From Arthrospira sp. PCC 9108 (GTDB lineage Bacteria > Cyanobacteriota > Cyanobacteriia > Cyanobacteriales > Microcoleaceae), in NCBI GenBank assembly GCA_016745315.1, contig CP066886.1, positions 4,650,501-4,714,500 of the forward strand: a stretch of 64,000 nucleotides of DNA. Reading direction: 5' to 3'. This document shows, in pieces, positions 1 through 8,417 of this stretch (position 1 is the first letter of the stretch; each line of letters begins with the position of its first letter). Position numbers and translations under genes: made by a program. The notes under the pieces are model-generated. The model was given only the letters and a program-made list of their open reading frames with translations. It ran no database searches and had not been told where the DNA came from.

Positions 1-392
1 TTAGGGATAGCTTAGGAAACCATGAAAGTTAATCCTTTCGTTAGTCTTGGATACCAACTCCCTGAAGAGAAATTAGCATTGTTAAACTTGATGGCTTGAG
101 AACTATCCCGACAACTTCTAAACCTTGCATCAGGACTGGCGGTCAAAGCCTGATAGGCATCAAAGATGGCATTTTGCCGAATGTGGCCGGGTGTTTCTTT
201 GACCCATGCAGGTAAGTCACTCTGCATCACTTCCGCAGCGTAACTTTAACTTGCTTAGTGGTTTAGCACTCCGGGATAATGCAATTGCTTGGTTGTAGCA
301 ATACCGACAAGCAGCCAGCCATTTACGCCAGACTTTATTTAGCTCTGGGCTGGGGTAAATCCGGATCTTCTTTGACCTGAGTTTTATATTTA
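1..392 (-). pseudogene. tnpB: Decayed TnpB (IS607-type element), 5' part, cut by window edge
   Basis: RNA-guided-nuclease-type TnpB of an IS607 element, read leftwards. The N-terminus is recognisable (KKIRIYPSPELNKVW, then WLAACRYCYNQAIALS). After LKLR the frame breaks near base 236: the continuation, starting at MQSDLPAWVKET, lies in another frame, as if one base had been inserted. That second segment then meets an in-frame TAA at 12-14, where GAA would restore the expected Ser-Glu sequence. At least two lesions therefore lie in the first 130 codons and no functional protein is expected. The RuvC and zinc-finger parts lie outside the window. It follows the serine recombinase on the same strand and overlaps its end, the usual IS607 order. 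Confidence 0.8.
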
Positions 393-949
393 CGCAGTCC
401 GTATAATCGGGAACTGAAGCAGTGGAGGATGGCGAGAATGTCCTCAACCATTTCTCGTTCTGGACTGAGACTTGTCTCGTTGAGAACCATGAGTGAGCAC
501 CTGTTTTGCTCACAGAGCCATCGAAACAAGTCCCATCCAAATCTGGCCAATCGGTCTTGGTGGGCAACGACAACCATGCGGACATCTCCTGACAAGACTT
601 GTCCCAGTAAGGCCAGCATTTTCTTTCGCTTGAAGTTGAGCCCGCCTCCGATTTCGGAGACGACTTCTGCTTCGGGGTAGAGGTTGGACAGTGCGGCCAC
701 CTGTCGGTTGAGGTCGGACTGCTGGGCGCGGCTACTAACTCTGGCATAGATAACGACTTTGCGTTTGTCACTGCCTGATTTGGCAGCAGTATATGACTCA
801 ACGTTGTATCGTCGTTGCCCAGCGGGGGTTCTAATGGTCTCGATTGAGCCATTTTCGTCCCATCTGCGGAGTGTTCTTTCATGGACTCCAAGGATTTGGG
901 CCGCTTCCTTGGGTTTGACGTATCTGGCAATAGGTTTATCCTCAACTCT
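335..949 (-). pseudogene. tnpA: IS607-family serine recombinase (TnpA), start codon apparently lost
   Basis: Small serine recombinase that mobilises IS607-type elements. Read leftwards, the frame gives a MerR-like helix-turn-helix (KPKEAAQILGVHERTLRRW, then GQRRYNVESY) followed by the resolvase catalytic core with the nucleophile motif YARVSS and the R-Q-x-x-x-L block. The frame ends with a stop at 335. No ATG, GTG or TTG lies between the upstream in-frame stop and the HTH; the expected start before ARYVKPKEA is ATT at about 930, which suggests an ATG-to-ATT change, although ATT is a rare possible start. The long open frame that overlaps it on the same strand is an out-of-frame reading. With the broken tnpB next door the element is probably dead. 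Confidence 0.8.
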
Positions 950-1126
950 TCTCGCTTATTATACCGTATTGCCGTAAAATGTTAACCTAATTTGAGATGA
1001 AATCATGCTCCTGAATAGTAATTAGACCATCCCCAAATAATCGGGTTTAGTTTGTTTATCAGGGTGCATCTCAGTTAGGAAATGAGTGATTGTACTTAGT
1101 GCAACCTTCACCCACAGCCCTACATA

Positions 1127-1261
1127 ATGAGCGAAGCACCACTCACCCTCCCTCTACTCATGGATTCTCAGAAACCAGCTCAACTCCAGCAACACCTTGA
1201 CGCGATTGCGGCCATTCTCTACAGCGAAGCTAACCCTGCTATCACCAGACTAGGATTATAG
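1127..1261 (+). pseudogene. Transposase N-terminal remnant (ISKra4-like)
   Basis: An open frame of 44 codons begins ATG AGC GAA and contains MDSQKPAQLQQHLDAIAAIL then YSEANPA before ending in TAG. The pattern (a query-rich helix followed by AAILYSEANP) resembles the N-terminus of ISKra4-type transposases in cyanobacteria as I remember them. The frame stops where the family would continue with a TLEGIE-like block, so only the first tenth or so of the gene remains. It abuts the truncated tmRNA gene, and its insertion or later deletion could explain the loss of the tmRNA 5' half. Family assignment is from memory of the motif only. Confidence 0.45.
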
Positions 1262-1299
1262 ACTACCAGGCTGGGCAGGAAGCGGGGCAATCGATTGGT

Positions 1300-1492
1300 A
1301 CTGTGGGTTAAACCCCAACGGATGCTTCAGTTAAGTGTTCCCTGGTGGCTTAACTGAAAAAGACTTTACTAGGGAATCCTACCGTCAGGGATAAGTGACG
1401 GTTCCCACCCCGAGGATTAGAGGGGCTATGTCTGTGAACGAGCAAGGCGTAAATAGTCGTTTTGGACATGGGTTCGATTCCCATACGCTCCA
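1300..1492 (+). ncRNA. ssrA: tmRNA 3' half only (truncated ssrA)
   Basis: The segment matches the 3' half of cyanobacterial tmRNA as I know it: the CCCCAACGGATGCT block at 1312-1325, the pseudoknot strands around AGGGAATCCTACCGTC and GGGATAAGTGACGG, then CTGTGAACGAGCAAGG, TTTGGAC, a T arm (ATGGG-TTCGATT-CCCAT, 1468-1484) and the acceptor 3' strand ending GCTCCA at 1492. The 5' acceptor strand, the D-like loop, the tag reading frame and the 5' strand of helix 2 are not found in the preceding 1.3 kb, which instead holds transposon remnants. As it stands this RNA could not be charged or encode a tag. It could be the broken sole copy, a duplicate, or an att-site remnant. Confidence 0.7.
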
Positions 1493-1564
1493 TTTTTGGC
1501 AATATTTCAGAAGCCCGGTTTCTCAAAGAAGCCGGGCATTATGTATGTTGTATGTATGTAGTAT

Positions 1565-2110
1565 GTAGGTTGGGTGAAGCGCAGCGTAACCCAACTTCCC
1601 AGTGTAGGTTGGTGTGAAGCGCAGCGAAACCCAACTTCCCAGTGTAGGTTGGTGTGAAGCGCAGCGAAACCCAACTTCCCCAGCCGTGAGTGAAGCGCAG
1701 CGAAACCCAACTTCCCAGTGTAGGTTGGTGTGAAGCGCAGCGTAACCCAACTTCCCAGTGTAGGTTGGGTGAAGCGCAGCGTAACCCAACTTCCCAGTAT
1801 GTATGTAGTATGTAGGTTGTGTGAAGCGCAGCGTAACCCAACTTCCCAGTATGTATGTAGTATGTAGGTTGTGTGAAGCGCAGCGTAACCCAACTTCCCA
1901 GTGTAGGTTGGGTGAAGCGCAGCGTAACCCAACTTCCCAGTATGTATGTAGTATGTAGGTTGTGTGAAGCGCAGCGTAACCCAACTTCCCAGTATGTAGG
2001 TTGTGTGAAGCGCAGCGTAACCCAACTTCCCAGTATGTAGGTTGTGTGAAGCGCAGCGTAACCCAACTTCCCCAGCCGTGAGTAAAGCGCAGCGTAACCC
2101 AACTTCCCAC
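1565..2110. repeat. Tandem palindromic repeat array, 13 units
   Basis: Thirteen units of a short palindrome with core GTTGGGTGAAGCGCAGCGT then AACCCAAC, separated by TTCCCAGT plus GTATGTAGTATGTAG-like linkers. The arms GTTGGGT and AACCCAAC can pair around a GAAGCGCAGC loop. Some units carry GTTGTGTG or GTTGGTGTG in the left arm and GAAACCC in the right, so units have diverged slightly. The array is open in all three minus frames only because the unit lacks stop codons; it is not coding. The same palindrome recurs in the spacers between the five kinase genes. Confidence 0.9.
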
Positions 2111-2116
2111 CCATGA

Positions 2117-2198
2117 GAAACCCCATTTCCCGGAGAAAGCGGGTTTCTTTTCGGCATTTATGGTAATGTAAAATCAGGTATCAATAACCATCCTGATT
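2117..2198 (+). promoter_or_regulatory. Conserved leader module of kinase gene 1
   Basis: Two structures are seen. First, GAAACCC (2117-2123) pairs with GGGTTTC (2141-2147) and is followed by TTTT, which looks like an intrinsic terminator insulating the gene from upstream transcription. Second, an exact 7-bp inverted repeat, AATCAGG (2172-2178) and CCTGATT (2192-2198), ends directly at the ATG. A TAATGTAAAAT stretch between them could contain a -10 box. No Shine-Dalgarno is visible. The module is repeated unchanged before all five paralogues, suggesting an operator or a translation-controlling hairpin. Confidence 0.55.
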
Positions 2199-4037
2199 AT
2201 GAGCCAGTGTCTGAACCCAGACTGCCTCCACAGCAACCCCGAAGGTTGTCAGTTCTGCCAAAAATGTGGTAGTAAACTCCGACTGGTTGAACGCTACTAT
2301 GCTAAAAGCATCCTCGGACAAGGAGGGTTCGGACGCACATTTCTGGCTGTCGATGACTTCAAACCTTCTAAACCTCCCTGTGTGATTAAGCAATTCCTTC
2401 CCCAGGCGCAAGGAACCGCTACCCTCCAAAAAGCCGCCCAATTATTCGACCAAGAAGCCCAACGTTTAGAACTCCTCGGCAAACATCCGCAAATCCCGGA
2501 ACTTTTGGCTTATTTTACCGCTGATAACCGTCAATATTTAGTTCAGGAATTTATCGAAGGGGAAACCCTACAACAGGAGCTAGATAATCAAGGCGCTTTT
2601 ACCGAAAATCAAATCATTGCCCTGCTCAAGGATTTATTGAGAGTTTTGCATTTCGTCCACAAAAATAAAGTAATTCACCGGGATATTAAACCGGAAAATA
2701 TCATTAGACGCGCCAGTGATAAAAAGTTAGTCCTCGTGGATTTTGGGGCGGCTAAACAGGTGCATAGCACATCTCTGAGCGTCACCGGAACGGTTATCGG
2801 TTCGGCGGAATATTGCGCCCCGGAACAGGCGATGGGAAAACCTCAATATGGGAGTGATTTATATAGTTTAGGGGTGACTTGTTTATATCTGCTAACCCAA
2901 GCGAGTCCGTCGAATTTATATGACCCCTTAGAATTACAATGGGTGTGGCGTGAGCATTTAAATGGGAATCAGGTGAGTGATAAATTAGGCAAAATCTTAG
3001 ACCGTTTGGCTGAGACAGTCTTTAAAAAACGCTATCAATCTGTAGCCGAAGTGTGGGCAGATTTACAGGGATATTATGGTCGTAAAAATAGTACCAATAC
3101 AACTCCCCAACCTGTAGTTATCAAAACTCCGCCTAAACCCCCAACCCAGAAGTTTGAATTTGATATCGTTACGGTCAATTCAAAGGGACAACAAATTAAC
3201 TGCCGTCGCGGTCAGGCTGAATGTATTATCGAAGACCTGGGAAATGGTGTGACTCTGGAGATGGTAATGATTCCGGGGGGAACCTTTATTATGGGTGCGC
3301 CGAGTGGTGAAGCAAAAAGTTATAATCATGAAAGACCCCAACACCAAGTCACGATTAAACCCTTCCTGATGGGGAAATATCCGGTTACCCAAGCACAATG
3401 GCAACAAGTGGCTAGTTTCCCCAAACTCCAACGGGACCTGAGCCCAGACCCCTCATGTTTTAAAGGATTAAATCTTCCCGTTGAAAGAGTTTCATGGTAT
3501 GATGTAGTTGAGTGGTGTGCCCGCCTCTCGAAAAGAATCGGCAAACCCTACCGATTACCGAGTGAAGCCGAGTGGGAATATGCAGCCCGCGCCGGAACTA
3601 CTAGCCCCTTTCACGTCGGTGATACCCTGACCACCTACCTCGCCAACTATAATGGCAGCTACACCTATGGCTCAGGACCCAAGGGAGCCTACCGCCAAAA
3701 AACTACCCCCGTCGGTCAGTTTCAACAAGCCAACGCCTTTGGCTTGTTTGATATCCACGGGAATGTTTGGGAGTGGTACGCTGACCCCTGGCACGACAGC
3801 TACAAGGGTGCGCCTTCTGATGGTGGTGTGTGGGATGCTGGTAACGATAATCGTTATCAAAACTATATTGAATATTTAGTCAACTTTTTGAGCAACACAA
3901 ACAAGAGGGTGCTGCGCGGCGGTTCGTGGTTCAACAATCCTGGAAGCTGCCGTTGTGCCTACCGCCTCAGGCTCGACCCGGACTACCTCAGCAGCAACTA
4001 CGGTTTTCGGGTAGCCTGTGCCCCCCCCGACTCTTAG
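2199..4037 (+). CDS. Zinc ribbon-Ser/Thr kinase-FGE-sulfatase DGR target protein, copy 1
   Basis: 612 residues. An N-terminal zinc ribbon (C4, C9, C20, C23) precedes a Hanks-type Ser/Thr kinase domain: glycine loop GQGGFG 40-45, VIK Lys64, HRD catalytic Asp162, DFG 181-183 and APEQ 207-210. A Pro-rich linker follows (about 300-320), then an FGE-sulfatase/SUMF1 fold with the C-type-lectin-like core (MIPGGTFIMG at 357, RLPSEAEWEYAARAG at 452, GNVWEW at 521, RGGSW 573-577, GFRVA at 602). Residues 578-601 are the variable region. Cyanobacterial DGR variable proteins fused to kinases are known; the lectin-like surface presumably senses a ligand and the kinase signals. Copy 1 lacks the five-codon duplication before the variable region and has EWYADP where the others have EWCADP. 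An 8-C run gives the ending APPDS. Confidence 0.92.
   Translation: MSQCLNPDCLHSNPEGCQFCQKCGSKLRLVERYYAKSILGQGGFGRTFLAVDDFKPSKPPCVIKQFLPQAQGTATLQKAAQLFDQEAQRLELLGKHPQIPELLAYFTADNRQYLVQEFIEGETLQQELDNQGAFTENQIIALLKDLLRVLHFVHKNKVIHRDIKPENIIRRASDKKLVLVDFGAAKQVHSTSLSVTGTVIGSAEYCAPEQAMGKPQYGSDLYSLGVTCLYLLTQASPSNLYDPLELQWVWREHLNGNQVSDKLGKILDRLAETVFKKRYQSVAEVWADLQGYYGRKNSTNTTPQPVVIKTPPKPPTQKFEFDIVTVNSKGQQINCRRGQAECIIEDLGNGVTLEMVMIPGGTFIMGAPSGEAKSYNHERPQHQVTIKPFLMGKYPVTQAQWQQVASFPKLQRDLSPDPSCFKGLNLPVERVSWYDVVEWCARLSKRIGKPYRLPSEAEWEYAARAGTTSPFHVGDTLTTYLANYNGSYTYGSGPKGAYRQKTTPVGQFQQANAFGLFDIHGNVWEWYADPWHDSYKGAPSDGGVWDAGNDNRYQNYIEYLVNFLSNTNKRVLRGGSWFNNPGSCRCAYRLRLDPDYLSSNYGFRVACAPPDS
3930..4001 (+). other. 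DGR variable region VR1
   Basis: 24 codons between GGTTCGTGG and GGTTTTCGGG. Sixteen codons differ among the paralogues while eight (CCT, TGC, CGT, TGT, GCC, CGC, CCG, CTC) never change, and none of those eight contains an A. Here codon 1 is TTC, codon 2 AAC, codon 5 GGA and codon 24 TAC. The flanking DNA is nearly constant. The GC-rich tract right after it (GTAGCCTGTG plus a C run) is in the place of an initiation-of-mutagenic-homing site. Confidence 0.88.
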
Positions 4038-4050
4038 CCCTTAGCCCTTT

Positions 4051-4217
4051 TAGTAGGTTGGGTGAAGCGCAGCGTAACCCAACTTCCCAGTATGTATGTA
4101 GTATGTAGGTTGTGTGAAGCGCAGCGTAACCCAACTTCCCAGTATGTAGGTTGTGTGAAGCGCAGCGTAACCCAACTTCCCCAGCCGTGAGTAAAGCGCA
4201 GCGTAACCCAACTTCCC
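4051..4217. repeat. Palindromic repeats between kinase genes 1 and 2
   Basis: Four units of the GTTGGGT/AACCCAAC palindrome family with GTATGTAGTATGTAG linkers, starting 15 bases after the copy 1 stop codon region and ending just before the leader module of copy 2. Short TTAGCCC direct repeats precede it. Confidence 0.85.
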
Positions 4218-4225
4218 ACCCATGA

Positions 4226-4307
4226 GAAACCCCATTTCCCGGAGAAAGCGGGTTTCTTTTCGGCATTTATGGTAATGTAAAATCAGGTATCAATAACCAT
4301 CCTGATT
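4226..4307 (+). promoter_or_regulatory. Leader module of kinase gene 2
   Basis: Terminator-like GAAACCC/GGGTTTC hairpin followed by TTTT at 4226-4260, then the AATCAGG/CCTGATT inverted repeat at 4281-4307 touching the start codon. Same as the module before copy 1. Confidence 0.55.
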
Positions 4308-6167
4308 ATGAGCCAGTGTCTGAACCCAGACTGCCTCCACAGCAACCCCGAAGGTTGTCAGTTCTGCCAAAAATGTGGTAGTAAACTCCGACTGGTTGAA
4401 CGCTACTATGCTAAAAGCATCCTCGGACAAGGTGGGTTCGGACGCACATTTCTGGCTGTCGATGACTTCAAACCTTCTAAACCTCCCTGTGTGATTAAAC
4501 AATTCCTTCCCCAGGCGCAAGGAACCGCTACCCTCCAAAAAGCCGCCCAATTATTCGACCAAGAAGCCCAACGTTTAGAACTCCTCGGCAAACATTCCCA
4601 AATCCCGGAACTTTTGGCTTATTTTACCGCTGATAACCGTCAATATTTAGTTCAGGAATTTATCGAAGGGGAAACCCTACAACAGGAGCTAGATAATCAA
4701 GGCGCTTTTACCGAAAATCAAATCATTGCCCTGCTCAAGGATTTATTGAGAGTTTTGCATTTCGTCCACAAAAATAAAGTAATTCACCGGGATATTAAAC
4801 CGGAAAATATCATTAGACGCGCCAGTGATAAAAAGTTAGTCCTCGTGGATTTTGGGGCGGCTAAACAGGTGCATAGCACATCTCTGAGCGTCACCGGAAC
4901 GGTTATCGGTTCGGCGGAATATTGCGCCCCGGAACAGGCGATGGGAAAACCTCAATATGGGAGTGATTTATATAGTTTAGGGGTGACTTGTTTATATCTG
5001 CTAACCCAAGCGAGTCCGTCGAATTTATATGACCCCTTAGAATTACAATGGGTGTGGCGTGAGCATTTAAATGGGAATCAGGTGAGTGATAAATTAGGCA
5101 AAATCTTAGACCGTTTGGCTGAGACAGTCTTTAAAAAACGCTATCAATCTGTAGCCGAAGTGTGGGCAGATTTACAGGGATATTCTGGTCGTAAAAATAG
5201 TACCAATACAACTCCCCAACCTGTAGTTATCAAAACTCCGCCTAAACCCCCAACCCAGAAGTTTGAATTTGATATCGTTACGGTCAATTCAAAGGGACAA
5301 CAAATTAACTGCCGTCGCGGTCAGGCTGAATGTATTATCGAAGACCTGGGAAATGGTGTGACTCTGGAGATGGTAATGATTCCGGGGGGAACCTTTATTA
5401 TGGGTGCGCCGAGTGGTGAAGTACAAAGTTCTGATGATGAAAGACCCCAACACCGAGTCACCATTAAACCCTTCCTGATGGGGAAATATCCGGTTACCCA
5501 AGCACAATGGCAACAAGTGGCTAGTTTCCCCAAACTCCAACGGGACCTGAGCCCAGACCCCTCATGTTTTAAAGGATTAAATCTTCCCGTTGAAAGAGTT
5601 TCATGGTATGATGTAGTTGAGTGGTGTGCCCGCCTCTCGAAAAGAATCGGCAAACCCTACCGATTACCGAGTGAAGCCGAGTGGGAATATGCAGCCCGCG
5701 CCGGAACTACTAGCCCCTTTCACGTCGGTGATACCCTGACCACCTACCTCGCCAACTATAATGGCAGCTACACCTATGGCTCAGGACCCAAGGGAGCCTA
5801 CCGCCAAAAAACTACCCCCGTCGGTCAGTTTCAACAAGCCAACGCCTTTGGCTTGTATGATATCCACGGGAATGTTTGGGAGTGGTGCGCTGACCCCTGG
5901 CACGACAGCTACAAGGGTGCGCCTTCTGATGGTGGTGTGTGGGATGCTGGTAACGATAATCGTTATCAAAACTATATTGAATATTTAGTCAACTTTTTGA
6001 GCAACACAAACAATAGAGTGACAAACAATAGAGTGCTGCGCGGCGGTTCGTGGGGCTACTATCCTGTAGACTGCCGTTGTGCCGGCCGCAGCTGGGTCGT
6101 CCCGGGCAACCTCTTCAGCTTCGACGGTTTTCGGGTAGCCTGTGCCCCCCCGACTCTTAGCCCTTAG
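4308..6167 (+). CDS. Zinc ribbon-Ser/Thr kinase-FGE-sulfatase DGR target protein, copy 2
   Basis: 619 residues with the same zinc ribbon, active-site-complete kinase and FGE-sulfatase layout as copy 1. The kinase half is closest to copy 1 (LLRVLHFVHKNK, KGQQINC), while residues around 370 (GEVQSSDDERPQHRV) and the C-terminus match copies 3 and 4, giving a mosaic look. A 15-bp tandem duplication (ACAAACAATAGAGTG) adds five residues just before the variable region. A 7-C run after the variable region gives the ending APPTLSP. The FGE fold is used here as a DGR display scaffold; there is no reason to assume formylglycine synthesis. Confidence 0.92.
   Translation: MSQCLNPDCLHSNPEGCQFCQKCGSKLRLVERYYAKSILGQGGFGRTFLAVDDFKPSKPPCVIKQFLPQAQGTATLQKAAQLFDQEAQRLELLGKHSQIPELLAYFTADNRQYLVQEFIEGETLQQELDNQGAFTENQIIALLKDLLRVLHFVHKNKVIHRDIKPENIIRRASDKKLVLVDFGAAKQVHSTSLSVTGTVIGSAEYCAPEQAMGKPQYGSDLYSLGVTCLYLLTQASPSNLYDPLELQWVWREHLNGNQVSDKLGKILDRLAETVFKKRYQSVAEVWADLQGYSGRKNSTNTTPQPVVIKTPPKPPTQKFEFDIVTVNSKGQQINCRRGQAECIIEDLGNGVTLEMVMIPGGTFIMGAPSGEVQSSDDERPQHRVTIKPFLMGKYPVTQAQWQQVASFPKLQRDLSPDPSCFKGLNLPVERVSWYDVVEWCARLSKRIGKPYRLPSEAEWEYAARAGTTSPFHVGDTLTTYLANYNGSYTYGSGPKGAYRQKTTPVGQFQQANAFGLYDIHGNVWEWCADPWHDSYKGAPSDGGVWDAGNDNRYQNYIEYLVNFLSNTNNRVTNNRVLRGGSWGYYPVDCRCAGRSWVVPGNLFSFDGFRVACAPPTLSP
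6054..6125 (+). other. DGR variable region VR2
   Basis: Starts GGC TAC TAT CCT GTA GAC and ends TTC AGC TTC GAC. It is identical to VR3 and differs from VR1, VR4 and VR5 only at positions inferred to be A in the template, including the only TGG at codon 14 (AGG in the others). Confidence 0.88.
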
Positions 6168-6327
6168 CCCTCTTGCCCTTTTGCCCTTTACCCTGTTAGC
6201 CCTTAGCCCTTTTAGTAGGTTGTGTGAAGCGCAGCGTAACCCAACTTCCCAGTATGTAGGTTGGGTGAAGCGCAGCGTAACCCAACTTCCCCAGCCGTGA
6301 GTAAAGCGCAGCGTAACCCAACTTCCC
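6168..6327. repeat. CCCTT-rich tract and palindromic repeats between genes 2 and 3
   Basis: A pyrimidine-rich run of TTGCCC/TTAGCCC direct repeats (6160-6213) is followed by three palindrome units (6214-6327). The spacer is longer than that after copy 3 because the CCCTT tract is fuller. Confidence 0.8.
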
Positions 6328-6335
6328 ACCCATGA

Positions 6336-6417
6336 GAAACCCCATTTCCCGGAGAAAGCGGGTTTCTTTTCGGCATTTATGGTAATGTAAAATCAGGTAT
6401 CAATAACCATCCTGATT
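6336..6417 (+). promoter_or_regulatory. Leader module of kinase gene 3
   Basis: Terminator-like hairpin from 6336, then the 7-bp inverted repeat 6391-6417 that ends at the ATG; same sequence as in the other copies. Confidence 0.55.
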
Positions 6418-8277
6418 ATGAGCCAGTGTCTGAACCCAGACTGCCTCCACAGCAACCCCGAAGGTTGTCAGTTCTGCCAAAAATGTGGTAGTAAACTCCG
6501 ACTGGTTGAACGCTACTATGCTAAAAGCATCCTCGGACAAGGAGGGTTCGGACGCACATTTCTGGCTGTCGATGACTTCAAACCTTCTAAACCTCCCTGT
6601 GTGATTAAACAATTCCTTCCCCAGGCGCAAGGAACCGCTACCCTCCAAAAAGCCGCCCAATTATTCGACCAAGAAGCCCAACGTTTAGAACTCCTCGGCA
6701 AACATTCCCAAATCCCGGAACTTTTGGCTTATTTTACCGCTGATAACCGTCAATATTTAGTTCAGGAATTTATCGAAGGGGAAACCCTACAACAGGAGCT
6801 AGATAATCAAGGCGCTTTTACCGAAAATCAAATCATTGCCCTGCTCAAGGATTTATTGCCAGTTTTGGATTTCGTTCACCAAAATAAAGTAATTCACCGG
6901 GATATTAAACCGGAAAATATCATTAGACGCGCCAGTGATAAAAAGTTAGTCCTAGTGGATTTTGGGGCGGCTAAACAGGTGCATAGCACATCTCTGAGCG
7001 TCACCGGAACGGTTATCGGTTCGGCGGAATATTGCGCCCCGGAACAGGCGATGGGAAAACCTCAATATGGGAGTGATTTATATAGTTTAGGGGTGACTTG
7101 TTTATATCTGCTAACCCAAGCGAGTCCGTCGAATTTATATGACCCATTAGAAGCACAATGGGTGTGGCGTGAGCATTTAAATGGGAATCAGGTGAGTGAT
7201 AAATTAGGCAAAATCTTAGACCGTTTGGCTGAGACAGTCTTTAAAAAACGCTATCAATCTGTAGCCGAAGTGTGGGCAGATTTACAGGGATATTCTGGTC
7301 GTAAAAATAGTACCAATACAACTCCCCAACCTGTAGTTATCAAAACTCCGCCTAAACCCCCAACCCAGAAGTTTGAATTTGATATCGTTACGGTCAATTC
7401 CAATGGACAACAAATTAACCGCCGTCGCGGTCAGGCTGAATGTATTATCGAAGACCTGGGAAATGGTGTGACTCTGGAGATGGTAATGATTCCGGGGGGA
7501 ACCTTTATTATGGGTGCGCCGAGTGGTGAAGTACAAAGTTCTGATGATGAAAGACCCCAACACCGAGTCACGATTAAACCCTTCCTGATGGGGAAATATC
7601 CGGTTACCCAAGCACAATGGCGACAAGTGGCTAGTTTCCCCAAACTCCAACGGGACCTGAGCCCAGACCCCTCAAGATTTAAAGGATTAAATCTTCCCGT
7701 TGAAAGAGTTTCATGGTATGATGTAGTTGAGTGGTGTGCCCGCCTCTCGAAAAGAATCGGCAAACCCTACCGATTACCGAGTGAAGCCGAGTGGGAATAT
7801 GCAGCCCGCGCCGGAACTACTAGCCCCTTTCACGTCGGTGATACCCTGACCACCTACCTCGCCAACTATAATGGCAGCTACACCTATGGCTCAGGACCCA
7901 AGGGAGCCTACCGCCAAAAAACTACCCCCGTCGGTCAGTTTCAACAAGCCAACGCCTTTGGCTTGTATGATATCCACGGGAATGTTTGGGAGTGGTGCGC
8001 TGACCCCTGGCACGACAGCTACAAGGGTGCGCCTTCTGATGGTGGTGTGTGGGATGCTGGTAACGATAATCGTTATCAAAACTATATTGAATATTTAGTC
8101 AACTTTTTGAGCAACACAAACAATAGAGTGACAAACAATAGAGTGCTGCGCGGCGGTTCGTGGGGCTACTATCCTGTAGACTGCCGTTGTGCCGGCCGCA
8201 GCTGGGTCGTCCCGGGCAACCTCTTCAGCTTCGACGGTTTTCGGGTAGCCTGTGCCCCCCCGACTCTTAGCCCTTAG
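6418..8277 (+). CDS. Zinc ribbon-Ser/Thr kinase-FGE-sulfatase DGR target protein, copy 3
   Basis: 619 residues, same domains. Its kinase lobe shows the second allele type (LLPVLDFVHQNK, LEAQW) and the linker reads NGQQINR instead of KGQQINC. Residue 420 is Arg where copies 1 and 2 have Cys. The variable region and C-terminus are identical to copy 2, so the pair 2/3 shares a recent duplication or gene conversion of the 3' end despite different 5' alleles. It carries the five-codon NNRVT duplication and a 7-C run. Confidence 0.92.
   Translation: MSQCLNPDCLHSNPEGCQFCQKCGSKLRLVERYYAKSILGQGGFGRTFLAVDDFKPSKPPCVIKQFLPQAQGTATLQKAAQLFDQEAQRLELLGKHSQIPELLAYFTADNRQYLVQEFIEGETLQQELDNQGAFTENQIIALLKDLLPVLDFVHQNKVIHRDIKPENIIRRASDKKLVLVDFGAAKQVHSTSLSVTGTVIGSAEYCAPEQAMGKPQYGSDLYSLGVTCLYLLTQASPSNLYDPLEAQWVWREHLNGNQVSDKLGKILDRLAETVFKKRYQSVAEVWADLQGYSGRKNSTNTTPQPVVIKTPPKPPTQKFEFDIVTVNSNGQQINRRRGQAECIIEDLGNGVTLEMVMIPGGTFIMGAPSGEVQSSDDERPQHRVTIKPFLMGKYPVTQAQWRQVASFPKLQRDLSPDPSRFKGLNLPVERVSWYDVVEWCARLSKRIGKPYRLPSEAEWEYAARAGTTSPFHVGDTLTTYLANYNGSYTYGSGPKGAYRQKTTPVGQFQQANAFGLYDIHGNVWEWCADPWHDSYKGAPSDGGVWDAGNDNRYQNYIEYLVNFLSNTNNRVTNNRVLRGGSWGYYPVDCRCAGRSWVVPGNLFSFDGFRVACAPPTLSP
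8164..8235 (+). other. DGR variable region VR3
   Basis: Base-for-base identical to VR2 across the 24 codons. Because independent mutagenic homing would not give the same 24 codons twice, the identity points to copying after diversification. Confidence 0.88.
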
Positions 8278-8284
8278 CCCTTTT

Positions 8285-8409
8285 AGTAGGTTGGGTGAAG
8301 CGCAGCGTAACCCAACTTCCCAGTATGTATGTAGTATGTAGGTTGGGTGAAGCGCAGCGTAACCCAACTTCCCCAGCCGTGAGTAAAGCGCAGCGTAACC
8401 CAACTTCCC
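8285..8409. repeat. Palindromic repeats between kinase genes 3 and 4
   Basis: Three palindrome units, shortest of the inter-gene spacers (222 bp from stop to start). The TTGCCC/TTACCC tract found after copies 2, 4 and 5 is reduced to a single TTAGCCC run here. Confidence 0.8.
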
Positions 8410-8417
8410 ACCCATGA

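Noticed and set aside
217..945. 242-codon minus-strand frame over the IS607 recombinase
   Set aside because: Most of it is out of frame with the recognisable recombinase; only its last part is the real TnpB start.
1127..1261. tmRNA tag reading frame (EANPAITRLGL)
   Set aside because: It does not end in the usual AA tail of tag peptides and belongs to a longer frame resembling a transposase N-terminus.
1507..2157. Three long open frames on the minus strand made of repeated GKLGYAALHTTY-like sequence
   Set aside because: They are translations of the palindromic DNA repeat in all three frames; the unit merely lacks stops. The same holds for the frames between the kinase genes.
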